Assembly: GCF_013267355.1 (NCBI RefSeq)
Contig: NZ_CP053985.1
Span: 5,766,001 to 5,830,000, forward strand
Length of the DNA stretch: 64,000 nucleotides
Source: Achromobacter pestifer
GTDB lineage: Bacteria > Pseudomonadota > Gammaproteobacteria > Burkholderiales > Burkholderiaceae_B
Direction: 5' to 3'
The notes beneath the pieces were generated by a model that was not told where the DNA came from, did not search any database, and saw nothing but the letters and a program-made list of their open reading frames with translations. This document shows, piece by piece, positions 34,860-43,559 of this stretch (position 1 is its first letter; every line of letters begins with the position of its first letter). The position numbers and the translations under genes were made by a program.

Positions 34860-37800
34860 GCCGCTTCCGCTCCGGCCGTCGCGCGCTGGATCGCCAGCTG
34901 CTGCAGGTTCTCGATGATCTGCTTCTGCGAGACCATGCTCAGGTCCACGACTTCACGGGCCTGCGCCACGTAGTAGGCGAGCTGTTCGTCGCCGCGCGCG
35001 ATGGACTTGTCCAGCGCCGCTTCGATGCGTTGCAGGTGTGCGACCAGCTTGTCGTTGGACTCGCCGAAAAGCTGCACGGCCGTGCCGAAGGATTCGCCCA
35101 GGCTGGCGACTTCGACCGCGCCGCTGGCGACCTGCGCGGCCACTTCGGCCAGCTTGCCGGTTTCGGCCTGGGCCTGTTCGGTGAACTGGGTGCCGACGCG
35201 CTCCAGCAGCTCCGCCGACGAGGACACCAGCGCGTCCACGGCGGTGCGCTGTTCGGCGGCGGTGTGGTTGACGGCGTCCAGCAGGGTGCCCAGGGTTTCC
35301 AGCAGACGGTTGCGCTCTTCCAGCATGTCGTTGTCGCGCTCCATGCTGTCGGAGAGCTTCTGGCGCAGTTCGCCGATGACCTCGGCGGCGGCGCGCGGCG
35401 CTTCGGAGGCGGCCTGCACCAGGCGGCCGATCTCGGCGATGGTGTCGTTGGCGGACGCCTGGGTCTGCGCGCTGATGTCCTGCGCGGTGATGGCCAAGGT
35501 GTCGCAGATCTGCTGCTGCTGGTTGGCGGTGTAGGAACTGGTCTGTTCCCATTCGGCGCGCAGCGAATCGGCGATCGTGCCGAGCTTGCCGGTCCAGGCC
35601 TCCAGGCGCGCTTCGTCCTTGGCGGCGAGCGCGGTCTGCAGGTCCGTCTGCGATTGCTCCAGCGTGTGCAGCAGGGCGGCGGAGTGTTGTTCGAATGCCG
35701 CGGCGGCGGTTTCCAGCGCCTGCTGGTTGTCGCCGGCCAACTTGGCGTTGGCCTGTTCCTGGCGCGCCTGCGCCTCGGTCCAGGCCTGGGTGACGCCAGT
35801 GGCGGCGGTTTCCAGGCGGGCCGACACGCTTTCCAGCAGGCCTGCCTGGGCCTGGGTCTGGGACGTAAGGTCGCGCGCGGTCTGGGCCAGCGTGTCGTTG
35901 ACTTCCAGCTGGCGCAGCGCGGCCTGGGTGCCGGCCTGTTCCCATTCCTGGCCGAGCTTGGCGGCCATGGCGGTGAGCGTGCCGGTCCAGGCGGCCAGGC
36001 GTTCCTGGTCGCGCGAGGCCAGCGCGGCCTGCAATCCGGCGTGCGACTGGTCCAGCGTCTGCAGCAGGGCGGCAGAGTGCTGTTCGAAAGCGGCGGCGGC
36101 GGTTTCCAGCGCCTGCTGGTTGTCGCCGGCCAGCTTGGCGTTGGCCTGCTCCTGGCGCGCCTGCGCCTCGGTCCAGGCCTGGGTGACCCCGGTGGCGGCG
36201 GTTTCCAGGCGGGCCGACACGCTTTCCAGCAGGCCTGCCTGGGCTTGGGTCTGGGACGTAAGGTCGCGCGCGGTCTGGGCCAGCGTGTCGTTGACTTCCA
36301 GCTGGCGCAGCGCGGCCTGGGTGCCGGCCTGTTCCCATTCCTGGCCGAGCTTGGCGGCCATGGCGGTGAGCGTGGCGGTCCAGGCGGCCAGGCGTTCCTG
36401 GTCGCGCGAGGCCAGCGCGGCCTGCAAGCCGGCGTGCGACTGGTCCAGCGTCTGCAGCAGGGCGGCGGAGTGCTGTTCGAAAGTGGCGGCGGCGGTTTCC
36501 AGCGCCTGCTGGTTGTCGCCGGCCAGCTTGGCGTAGACCTGCTCCTGGCGCGTCTGCGTCTCGGTCCAGGCCTGGGTGACGCTGCCGGCCGCCGTTTCCA
36601 GGCGGGCCGATACGCTGTCCAGCAGGCCGGCCTGGGCCTGCGTTTGCGCGGCGATGTCGCGCGCGGTCTGGGCCAGCGTGTCGCTGGCGGCCTGCTGGCG
36701 GGCGACGGTGTCGGCGCCGGCCTGCTGCCATTCCTGGCTCAGCGTGGCGGCCATGGCGGTGAGCGTGCCGGTCCAGGCAGCCAGGCGCTCCTGGTCGCGC
36801 GAAGCCAGTGCGGCCTGCAATTGCGTGTGCGACTGGTCCAGTGTCTGCAGCAGGGCCGCGGAATGCTGTTCGAAGGTGGCGGCCGCGGCGGCCAGGGCCT
36901 CGCGGTTGTCGCCGGCCAGCTTTTCGCCGGCCTGTTCCTGGCGCGCCAGGGCGCTGGCCCATTGCTGCGAGACGCCGTCGGCGGCCGCTTCCATGCGGGC
37001 CGATACGCCTTCCAGCAAGCGGGCCTGGACTTCCGCCTGCGCGGCAATGTCGCGCACGGTCTGCGCCAGCGTGGCGCTGATGGCTTCCTGGCGTTCGGCG
37101 GCCTGCGCGCCGGACTGTTCCCATTCCTGGCGCAGCGTGGCGCCCATGGCGCCCAGGGTGTCGGTCCAGGCGGCCAGGCGCTGCTGGTCGCGCGAGGCCA
37201 GCTCGGACTGCAGCAGGGTGTGCGATTGGTTCAGGGTGCGCAAGAGCGAGGCCGAATGCTGCTCGAAGCTGGCCGCGGCCGCGGTCAGGGCCTGCAGGTT
37301 GTCGCCAGCCAGCTTTTCGCTGGCCTGTTCCTGGCGCGACAGCGCCTGGGTCCAGGCGTGCGACATGCTGCCCGACGACTCCTCCAGGCGCGAGGACACG
37401 CTGTCCAGCAGGGCGGCCGAGCGCTGTTCGAAGGTCTGGGCGAAGTGGTCGAGCGAGGCGCGCAGGTCCTGGGACAGGGCCTCGCTGGCGCGCTGCTGGC
37501 CGGCCAGGGCCTGGTTCCAGATGCCGGCGACATTGCTGGTGGTGGCCTGGAAGCCCGAGGTCAGGCCTTCCAGCTGGCGCTGCACGGCTTGCGCCACGGT
37601 GTCCTGCAGGGACGCGGTTTCGCGCGACAGGCTGGCCATCGTCGCTTCCACCACGGGTTGCAGGGCGGCGCCGGCCGAGCGCGCGCTTTGCGACACGCTT
37701 TCCTTCATGGACTGTTCCATGACGGCGGCCAGGCGCGAATAGGCCGCTTCGGCTTTGCCCTGGAACGCGTCCTGGCTGGCCATGTGGCGCTCGCTCAGGG

Positions 37801-38545
37801 CCTGGTTCTGCTGCGCCATGCCGTTCATCATGGCCTGCAATTGGTCCACCAGGGTAGGCAAGGCGTCGGCCTGGCGCTGCATGACTTCGGCCTGGCGTTG
37901 CAGCAGCTTGAAGGATTCCTCGCGCTGATAGCCTTGCGAGTACACGCGCAGGGTGGTCGCGGCCTTGCCGTCCAGCAATTGCGCCGCGCGCACGCGTTCG
38001 CGGCGGCACAGGGCTGCCAGCAGGCCCAGCATCGCGGAAGTGGCGACGCCGGCGATCGAGGTGCCGAAGGCGAAGCCCAGGCCCTTGACCGGCGCGGCGA
38101 GCGAGGCGCGGATGGCGGCCAGGTCGGTGGCGCTTTCCAGCGCCAGGCCGGTGCCGCGCAGGGTCACGACCATGCCCAGGAAGGTGCCGAGCATGCCCAG
38201 CAGCACCAGCAGGCCGACCAGGTACGGCGTCAGCGCCGGGCCGGGCAGGCCCGCGCGTTCGCCTTCGATGCGCAGGCGCGCGGCATTACGCAGGCTTGGC
38301 GGCAACTGGTCCAGCCAGGATCCCAGATTGCCGGGGGCTTCGGACAGGCCGGCGAGCGCGCGCGTCAGCGCGGACGTCGCCTGCTGGTAGCGCAGCAGTT
38401 CGAGCGCGCCGCCCAGGTAACAGACGCCTATCAGCAAGGTCACGGCCAGCGCCAGCGGGTTGGTGCCCGCATAGCCCACGCCGATCCAGCCCACGACGGC
38501 CAGACCCGCCAAGAAAACTACGAGATTAGTCAGATATTTGGACAT
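34856..38545 (-). CDS. MotA/TolQ/ZorA-like channel protein with giant repetitive coiled tail (DUF802)
   Basis: 1229 residues from ATG 38545. Four membrane helices at about 5-26, 29-51, 107-128 and 154-180; the last two show the MotA/TolQ/ExbB channel pattern (GMLGTFLGMVVTL; APVKGLGFAFGTSIAGVATSAM). The rest, about 1000 residues, is an Ala/Gln/Glu-rich cytoplasmic helix. It contains five units of exactly 131 residues that start at KLAGDN/KLAGDNQQAL (Lys411, 542, 673, 804, 935), a weaker copy before them, and a distinct C-terminal segment rich in hydrophobic heptads. The family is DUF802 by recall. It is predicted to form a pentameric ion channel with the downstream OmpA-like protein and to project a long rod into the cytoplasm. 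ZorA tails are comparable in design but shorter. Confidence 0.88.
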   Translation of the reverse strand: MSKYLTNLVVFLAGLAVVGWIGVGYAGTNPLALAVTLLIGVCYLGGALELLRYQQATSALTRALAGLSEAPGNLGSWLDQLPPSLRNAARLRIEGERAGLPGPALTPYLVGLLVLLGMLGTFLGMVVTLRGTGLALESATDLAAIRASLAAPVKGLGFAFGTSIAGVATSAMLGLLAALCRRERVRAAQLLDGKAATTLRVYSQGYQREESFKLLQRQAEVMQRQADALPTLVDQLQAMMNGMAQQNQALSERHMASQDAFQGKAEAAYSRLAAVMEQSMKESVSQSARSAGAALQPVVEATMASLSRETASLQDTVAQAVQRQLEGLTSGFQATTSNVAGIWNQALAGQQRASEALSQDLRASLDHFAQTFEQRSAALLDSVSSRLEESSGSMSHAWTQALSRQEQASEKLAGDNLQALTAAAASFEQHSASLLRTLNQSHTLLQSELASRDQQRLAAWTDTLGAMGATLRQEWEQSGAQAAERQEAISATLAQTVRDIAAQAEVQARLLEGVSARMEAAADGVSQQWASALARQEQAGEKLAGDNREALAAAAATFEQHSAALLQTLDQSHTQLQAALASRDQERLAAWTGTLTAMAATLSQEWQQAGADTVARQQAASDTLAQTARDIAAQTQAQAGLLDSVSARLETAAGSVTQAWTETQTRQEQVYAKLAGDNQQALETAAATFEQHSAALLQTLDQSHAGLQAALASRDQERLAAWTATLTAMAAKLGQEWEQAGTQAALRQLEVNDTLAQTARDLTSQTQAQAGLLESVSARLETAATGVTQAWTEAQARQEQANAKLAGDNQQALETAAAAFEQHSAALLQTLDQSHAGLQAALASRDQERLAAWTGTLTAMAAKLGQEWEQAGTQAALRQLEVNDTLAQTARDLTSQTQAQAGLLESVSARLETAATGVTQAWTEAQARQEQANAKLAGDNQQALETAAAAFEQHSAALLHTLEQSQTDLQTALAAKDEARLEAWTGKLGTIADSLRAEWEQTSSYTANQQQQICDTLAITAQDISAQTQASANDTIAEIGRLVQAASEAPRAAAEVIGELRQKLSDSMERDNDMLEERNRLLETLGTLLDAVNHTAAEQRTAVDALVSSSAELLERVGTQFTEQAQAETGKLAEVAAQVASGAVEVASLGESFGTAVQLFGESNDKLVAHLQRIEAALDKSIARGDEQLAYYVAQAREVVDLSMVSQKQIIENLQQLAIQRATAGAEAA
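35351..37315 (-). repeat. Five 393-bp tandem repeats inside the ZorA-like gene
   Basis: The 18-base segment encoding KLAGDN recurs at 35726, 36119, 36512, 36905 and 37298, always exactly 393 bases apart. Units 36137-36529 and 35744-36136 are nearly identical in DNA, the outer units more diverged, and the last loses likeness after about 70 residues. This indicates recent expansion by in-frame tandem duplication. Confidence 0.95.
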
Positions 38546-38555
38546 AGTGTCCCGG

Positions 38556-39371
38556 TTAGCTGGCGCGAAGGGTGGCAAGCAGCCCTTCGACCGGTTGTAA
38601 ACGAACATCCAATTCGGCAAGCAGCACGCTACGCATGTCTTTGCGGAACGTGTCGAGCCAGGCGCCCGGCGTTATCGATGCCGGCGCCGGCGCCGCGCCT
38701 GTCTCGGCCGCGGCATCGCCTTGCGCTTCGGCCTCGGCTTGGGCTTCAGCCCATGCGGCAGCCTCGGCCAATGCCGCGGCCTCCGCGTCGCGCAGACGCT
38801 GGAAATGGCCTTGCAGCAGCTTCGGAATCGCGCCGAACAGCGCGCGTTCCTTGGGCAGCAGGGCGCGGTCCATGATGGCGTCGACCACCGCCAGGCGGGT
38901 CATTTCGCCGTTCCTGGCCGCGACCATGCCGCGCAGCCGGCTGCGCAGATTGCCCACGGCGGTTTCCATCGTGTGCTGCAACGACAGATAGCGTTGGCGA
39001 AAATTCGCGTAATCGGCGTCGGCCTCGGCCAGCGCCGCCAGTTGTTTGGCGGGCGCGGGCGCTTGTCCCGGCGTGCGCCGCTTGGCGGCCGTGGCTGCGG
39101 TGTCGCTGGCGATGGCGTCGGCCAGCGTGGTCCGCACGCGGGCGCACTCGCGCTCCTCGGCGCTGCTGAACATGCGCGCGCCGGGGGCGATCACCGGCGG
39201 GCTGGTATTCAGCGCCGCGGAGAGCGCGATCGCGTCCGTCCAGCCGAGCCATTGGCTCAGATGGTCCGAGAGCGATTGCCTGGATTGCGGAACGTCGACA
39301 TCCGTCAGGCGAGTCAGCAAGCGAATGAGCGTCGGGCCGCTTAAACCTGTGCGCTGTGGGGCCTGCAACAT
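38556..39371 (-). CDS. DUF3348 domain protein, first gene of the motor-like operon
   Basis: 271 residues from ATG 39371 (MLQAPQRTGLSGPTLIRLL); longer in-frame starts read through non-coding sequence. No signal peptide or membrane segment. The conserved core includes FSSAEERECARVR near 68, DADYANFRQRYLSLQHTME near 120 and ERALFGAIPKLLQGHFQRL near 172. An Ala/Glu-rich charged helix (about 195-235) follows. Recognised as DUF3348, function unknown. It ends 10 bases before the channel gene. A cytoplasmic partner or assembly factor of the motor is the simplest reading. Confidence 0.82.
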   Translation of the reverse strand: MLQAPQRTGLSGPTLIRLLTRLTDVDVPQSRQSLSDHLSQWLGWTDAIALSAALNTSPPVIAPGARMFSSAEERECARVRTTLADAIASDTAATAAKRRTPGQAPAPAKQLAALAEADADYANFRQRYLSLQHTMETAVGNLRSRLRGMVAARNGEMTRLAVVDAIMDRALLPKERALFGAIPKLLQGHFQRLRDAEAAALAEAAAWAEAQAEAEAQGDAAAETGAAPAPASITPGAWLDTFRKDMRSVLLAELDVRLQPVEGLLATLRAS

Positions 39372-39456
39372 ACCACCAGAGTCAAAAAGGGGGGAGTTTA
39401 CACGCTGGAGGGGGGCGCCAGGGGCCAGGGGCGGACGGCGAGGGCGCGCCGCCCGT

Positions 39457-39485
39457 AAAAATGGGGTCGCATCTCCTGGGGATGC
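39457..39485 (-). terminator. Weak terminator candidate after the LysR gene
   Basis: Hairpin GCATC-N7-GATGC (39469-39485) followed on the minus strand, after 7 bases, by five T residues (39457-39461). It lies 17 bases after the LysR stop and 86 bases before the DUF3348 start, and would separate the two units. Confidence 0.35.
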
Positions 39486-39501
39486 AATATTGTGACGGGC
39501 G

Positions 39502-40443
39502 TTATGCGGCCCGGCGGATCTGGAGTTCCGGCGCCAGGCCATGCGCCGGCTTGTTCAGCGGAGTGTCCAGGTATTCAGCCAGAAAATCGATGAGCCGCCG
39601 GGTCCGGGCGGGCAGCAAACGGGTTTCGGTCACGGCGTGGACCTCGATCGGCCCCAGGCTCCAGGCCGGCAGCACGCGCGCCAGCTCGCCCGAGCGCAGC
39701 TGGCTGCTTTGGTCGCCGCCCAGCGCGGCGATGCCGGCGCCCAGCACGGCGAGCTGCCTGGCCATGCAGGCGTCGTTGGCGCCATAGCGGTATTCCACTG
39801 GAACCAGTAACTGTTCGCGGCCGCGCTGCAACGGCCAGGGCGCGGGCTGGCCGCCGCCGGCGCGCAGGCCGATGCAGTCGTGGCGCGCCAGGTCAGCGGG
39901 GCTGAGGGGCGCGCCGCGGGCGGCCAGGTAGGCGGGCGAGGCGTATAGCTGGGCATGGACCGCGCCGAGGCGGCGCGCCACCAGCGACGAGTCGGGCTGT
40001 TCGCCCAGGCGGATCGAGACGTCGCCGATCTCGGGCGGGTGCTCGGCAAACTCCGGCCCGGCCACGCTCATCTGCAGGCGGATTTCGGGGTAGCGGCCGC
40101 CGAACGCGACCAGGGCCGGTATCAGGGCGTCCAGCGCATAGGCGGCGGGCAGTTGCACGCGCAGGGGGCCGCTGGGGATTTCCAGCTGCTCGCGCAGTTC
40201 CTCGTGGGCGATCTCGGCCTCGGCCACGATGCGGCGGCAGCGTTCGAAATACAGCCGGCCGGCGTCGGTCAGTTCCACCCGGCGCGTGTTGCGGCTGAGC
40301 AGGCGCAGGCCGACCGCGCGCTCCAGTTCGGCCACCTGGCGCGACACCGTGGAGGTGGGCATGCCGAGCGTCGCGGCGGCCCGGCTGAAGCTATGCGCCT
40401 TCGCCACTTCGGCGAACAATTCCATGCCATGCAGGCGTTTCAT
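39502..40443 (-). CDS. LysR-family transcriptional regulator
   Basis: 313 residues from ATG 40443, preceded by GGGAG at 9 bases; a GTG five codons upstream is possible. HTH: MELFAEVAKAHSFSRAAATLGMPTSTVSRQVAELE. The effector domain from about 90 contains GLRAGGGQPAPWPL near 195. It resembles the CrgA/DmlR type that often regulates an adjacent divergent gene, but here its neighbours read the same way: the MipA gene upstream (41 bases) and the motor operon downstream (130 bases). The target is therefore unclear. Confidence 0.9.
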   Translation of the reverse strand: MKRLHGMELFAEVAKAHSFSRAAATLGMPTSTVSRQVAELERAVGLRLLSRNTRRVELTDAGRLYFERCRRIVAEAEIAHEELREQLEIPSGPLRVQLPAAYALDALIPALVAFGGRYPEIRLQMSVAGPEFAEHPPEIGDVSIRLGEQPDSSLVARRLGAVHAQLYASPAYLAARGAPLSPADLARHDCIGLRAGGGQPAPWPLQRGREQLLVPVEYRYGANDACMARQLAVLGAGIAALGGDQSSQLRSGELARVLPAWSLGPIEVHAVTETRLLPARTRRLIDFLAEYLDTPLNKPAHGLAPELQIRRAA

Positions 40444-40483
40444 GTGTGCATCTCCCACGCGCGGCCCGGCCGGGCCCGCGTCT

Positions 40484-41260
40484 TCAGAAAGCGTAGACCA
40501 CGCCCACGTTGGCGAAGACGTTGGTCTTGCGCTCGGTCAGGGGGCTGTTGCGGGCGTCGCCCACCAGGGTGTTGACGCCCAGCGTCGTCACCGCGCTCCA
40601 GCTCGCGTCAAAGCGATGGGCCCAGGTGCCGAAGAGCGCCACGGACTTGAAGCCGGACGAGGGCGAGTACACGTCCAGGCCCTCGCGGCTGCGTGCGGAC
40701 TGGGAAGGCGTGATGCCGAACCAGGTCTGCATGCTGTCGTGGTCGGCCCATTGCGTGGCGGCGCTGAGCGAGACGCGGTTGCTCGAGTCCTGCCAGGCGG
40801 CGTAGGTGGCGCGCAGGTCCAGCGTGCCGCCATAGCCGCTGCGGGCGGCCTGGCGGTAGGCGACGATCAATGAATAGGGGCCCGGAGACCATTCCAGGAA
40901 GGCGCCATAGGTGCCGTGGAAGTCGATGTCCTCCAGGCCCTTGGTGCGGTCGGCATCGTCGGCCTTGCGCCCCAGCGCCATGCCGACGAACACGCCGGCG
41001 CTCCAGTCGGGCGCCAGGTCCGTCTTCAGGCCCATGGCGGGCAGACCGGCGCGCGGCGAAATGAAGAAGCTGCCGGCGTGGTAGTTGATCATGGGGACCG
41101 GCAGCGCGCGGTATTCGCGCGAGCCTTCATACACGGGCACGGCGCCCACGCCCATGCCGATGAAGTTCGAGCTGCCCTCGCTGGCGCGCGCGCTGCTGGC
41201 GGCGGCGGCGAGCAGGGCCGAGGCCATCAGGGGGGCGCTTGCTAAAATGTGTCGCTTCAT
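40484..41260 (-). CDS. MipA/OmpV-family outer membrane protein
   Basis: 258 residues from ATG 41260 with signal peptide MKRHILASAPLMASALLAAAASSARA. Mature part shows the family pattern: IGMGVGAVPVYEGSREYRALPVP near the N-terminus, ISPRAGLPAMGL, and alternating beta-strands ending in an aromatic VGVVYAF for outer-membrane insertion. MipA/OmpV proteins are barrel scaffolds or porin-like proteins, often controlled by an adjacent two-component system; one lies divergently here. Confidence 0.92.
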   Translation of the reverse strand: MKRHILASAPLMASALLAAAASSARASEGSSNFIGMGVGAVPVYEGSREYRALPVPMINYHAGSFFISPRAGLPAMGLKTDLAPDWSAGVFVGMALGRKADDADRTKGLEDIDFHGTYGAFLEWSPGPYSLIVAYRQAARSGYGGTLDLRATYAAWQDSSNRVSLSAATQWADHDSMQTWFGITPSQSARSREGLDVYSPSSGFKSVALFGTWAHRFDASWSAVTTLGVNTLVGDARNSPLTERKTNVFANVGVVYAF

Positions 41261-41338
41261 ACCACTGTTTCCTATGCGTTTTTCCGGCGGGCCAGGGTCC
41301 AGACCCCCCGTCACAGGAGCGCATTGTCGGCATGGGGT

Positions 41339-41355
41339 TTTAATAATTTTTTAAA
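41339..41355 (+). promoter_or_regulatory. PmrA/QseB-like direct-repeat box in the mipA/two-component intergenic region
   Basis: TTTAAT-N5-TTTAAA fits the 11-base-period direct repeat (YTTAAK-N5-YTTAAK) known for PmrA/QseB-type response regulators, except for the last base. It lies in an A+T-rich patch 46 bases before the response regulator start and 79 bases before the divergent mipA start. Confidence 0.55.
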
Positions 41356-41400
41356 GCGGCGCCGGCATGCTGCGGCATCGTTGACGGTCCTGGAGTTTTC

Positions 41401-42063
41401 TTGCGTGTCCTGCTAGTTGAAGACGACGCCATGTTGGGCGACGCCGTGCACACCAGCCTGGCGCAGTCCGGCGCCGACGTGCAATGGGTGCGCGACGTGG
41501 CGCAGGCGCGGCTGGCCCTGGTGGAGCACGGCTTCAATGCCGTGTTGTTGGACCTGGGGCTGCCGGACGGCAGCGGGCTGGCGGTGCTCAAGCACCTGCG
41601 CGCGCGCTACGACGCCACCCCGGTCCTGATCCTGACCGCCCGCGACCGGCTGAGCGAGCGGATACAGGGCCTGGATGCGGGCGCCGACGACTACATCGTC
41701 AAGCCATTCCAACTGGACGAACTGCTGGCGCGGCTGCGCGCCGTGGTCCGGCGCAGCAGCAACGCCGTGGTCTCGGCCCTGCGCTGCCGCGACGTGGTGC
41801 TGGAGCCGGCCAGGCGGGCGGTGACGCGCGCGGGCGTGGAAGTCAGCCTCAGCGCGCATGAATACCGCACGCTGCTGGCGCTGATGGAGCGCATCGGCCA
41901 CACCGTCAGCCGCGAACAGCTCGAGGCCGCCGTCTACGGCGACAGCGGCGCAATCGAAAGCAATACCGTGGCCGTCTACATTCACCAATTGCGCCGCAAG
42001 CTGGGCGAAAAACTCATCGCCACCGTGCACGGTTTGGGCTATCGCATCGAGGCAGGCGAATGA
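41401..42063 (+). CDS. OmpR-family response regulator (QseB/PmrA-like)
   Basis: 220 residues with a TTG start at 41401 (GGAG 7 bases upstream); no ATG allows the acidic pocket. Receiver domain: acidic pair in VEDDAM, phospho-acceptor Asp51 in LLDLGLPDGSG, Thr79 and Lys101 (IVKPFQ). Winged-helix output domain from about 125 with SAHEYRTLLALMER and NTVAVYIHQLRRKLG. It is cotranscribed with the sensor kinase (ATGA overlap) and is expected to bind the direct repeat upstream, regulating itself and mipA. Confidence 0.94.
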   Translation: MRVLLVEDDAMLGDAVHTSLAQSGADVQWVRDVAQARLALVEHGFNAVLLDLGLPDGSGLAVLKHLRARYDATPVLILTARDRLSERIQGLDAGADDYIVKPFQLDELLARLRAVVRRSSNAVVSALRCRDVVLEPARRAVTRAGVEVSLSAHEYRTLLALMERIGHTVSREQLEAAVYGDSGAIESNTVAVYIHQLRRKLGEKLIATVHGLGYRIEAGE

Positions 42064-43448
42064 AGACGCTGCGCAAGCAGCTCACGCTGACGCTGCTGTT
42101 GACGATGGCCCTGTCCTGGATTGCGGTGTTCGCCTTTCAGCAGTACGAAGCCACGCGCTCGCAGACCGGCGCGCGCGATCAATGGCTGCACGACGCGGCC
42201 AGCCAGATGCTGGCATCGTTGCCGGTCAGCCTGTTGGGCAACGACGCCCCGTCGGAACGTTTCACCCCGCCCGCGTCCAGCCGCGTCGACGGCGACAAGG
42301 TGCGCTTCCACCTGTGGTCGCTGGCCGACCGCCGGCTGCTGCTGCGCTCGCCCGAGTCGCCCGCGCAGCCCTTGAGCGGCGGCTTCCAGGACGGTTATTC
42401 CGACGTGCGCGCCGACGGCATGGACTGGCGCGTGTACGCGATCTCGGACGCCAACGGGCGGGTGCAGGTGCAGGTGGCGCGGCCGCAGAGCGAATTGCGC
42501 GCCCAGTCGCTGTACAGCCTGAAGCGCGGGCTGCTCATCGTGTCCGTCCTGTTCGTGCTGCTGGCCGTGGTGAGCTGGATGGTGGTCGGCCGCGCGTTCC
42601 GCAAGGTGGACCGCGCCGGCGTGGCCATTGCGCGGCGCGGCCCGTTCGACCTGGCGCCGCTGCCCATGGCCGGCATGCCCGGCGAACTGCGTCCCTTCAT
42701 CCGTTCGATCAACCAGCTGCTGTTGCGCGTGAAGGGCGGCATGGACCGCGAGCGCCGTTTTCTGGAAGATGCGGCGCACGAGCTGCGCACCCCGCTGGCC
42801 GCGCTGAGCGCGCACGCGGAGCTGGTTGCCCGCAGCGCGGGCTCCGGCGACGCCCCGGCTGCCATCGAGAAACTGCGCCAGGTCGCCCAGCGCACCTCGC
42901 GCCTGTCCGAGCAATTGCTGGACCAGGCCCGCATGGACGCGCTCAGCGCCAGCGCGGACGAGCCCGAACCGGTCGAACTGGACGCGCTGGTCGCCATGCT
43001 GGTGCGCGACTGGGAAACCGACGCCACCCGCAAGCAGTTGCGCATCCAGCTGGACGTACAGGCCTGCGTCGTCAGGGGGCGGCTGGACGCCCTGGGCGTG
43101 CTGGTCCGCAACCTGCTGGATAATGCCGTGCGCTATACACAAAGCGGCGGCCAGATCGCCGTGTCCTGCGGACCGTCGGCGGATGGCGGGGCCTGCCTGC
43201 GCGTGGCCGACGATGGCCCGGGCATCGCGCAGGAGGAGCGCGCGCGCGTGTTCGACCGCTTCTATCGCGCCCCGGGCAGTGCCGCGGGTGGCAGCGGCAT
43301 CGGCCTGTCGCTGGTGGCGCAGATCGCGCAGCAGCATGGCGCCGAGGTCACGCTGGGCGAGGGCCTGCGCGGCGCGGGCGTGGCGCTGACGGTGGCTTTT
43401 CCGCCTGCGGCCGGGGGAGCTCCCGGGGCGGGGGCGCCGCGCGCCTGA
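42060..43448 (+). CDS. Two-component sensor histidine kinase (QseC/PmrB-like)
   Basis: 462 residues. Membrane helices at about 8-26 and 156-176 enclose a periplasmic sensor loop of about 130 residues with a beta-rich WSLADRRLLLRSPESP. The H-box has phospho-acceptor His240 (EDAAHELRTPL). The ATPase domain has NLLDNAVRYT (N box), DDGPGIA (G1) and GGSGIGLSL (G2). It senses an envelope signal and phosphorylates the response regulator whose gene overlaps its start. Confidence 0.94.
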   Translation: MKTLRKQLTLTLLLTMALSWIAVFAFQQYEATRSQTGARDQWLHDAASQMLASLPVSLLGNDAPSERFTPPASSRVDGDKVRFHLWSLADRRLLLRSPESPAQPLSGGFQDGYSDVRADGMDWRVYAISDANGRVQVQVARPQSELRAQSLYSLKRGLLIVSVLFVLLAVVSWMVVGRAFRKVDRAGVAIARRGPFDLAPLPMAGMPGELRPFIRSINQLLLRVKGGMDRERRFLEDAAHELRTPLAALSAHAELVARSAGSGDAPAAIEKLRQVAQRTSRLSEQLLDQARMDALSASADEPEPVELDALVAMLVRDWETDATRKQLRIQLDVQACVVRGRLDALGVLVRNLLDNAVRYTQSGGQIAVSCGPSADGGACLRVADDGPGIAQEERARVFDRFYRAPGSAAGGSGIGLSLVAQIAQQHGAEVTLGEGLRGAGVALTVAFPPAAGGAPGAGAPRA

Positions 43449-43559
43449 ATCCAGCGGGGCATGAAGCCGGCCACCCTGGCTACGCTGCGACAACTCGCCA
43501 GATGGTAGATTAGTTCCCGGCAAGCGGACTGCGGGAGCGGCGGCAGTGGCGGGATTTCC

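Noticed and set aside
35351..37315. Regular repeats resembling a CRISPR or satellite array
   Set aside because: The 393-base units are entirely in frame inside a coding gene and have no repeat-spacer structure.
35030..38875. 1281-codon plus-strand frame opposite the ZorA-like gene
   Set aside because: Same-period shadow of the repeats on the other strand; no start context and Gly/Leu/Gln-rich composition.
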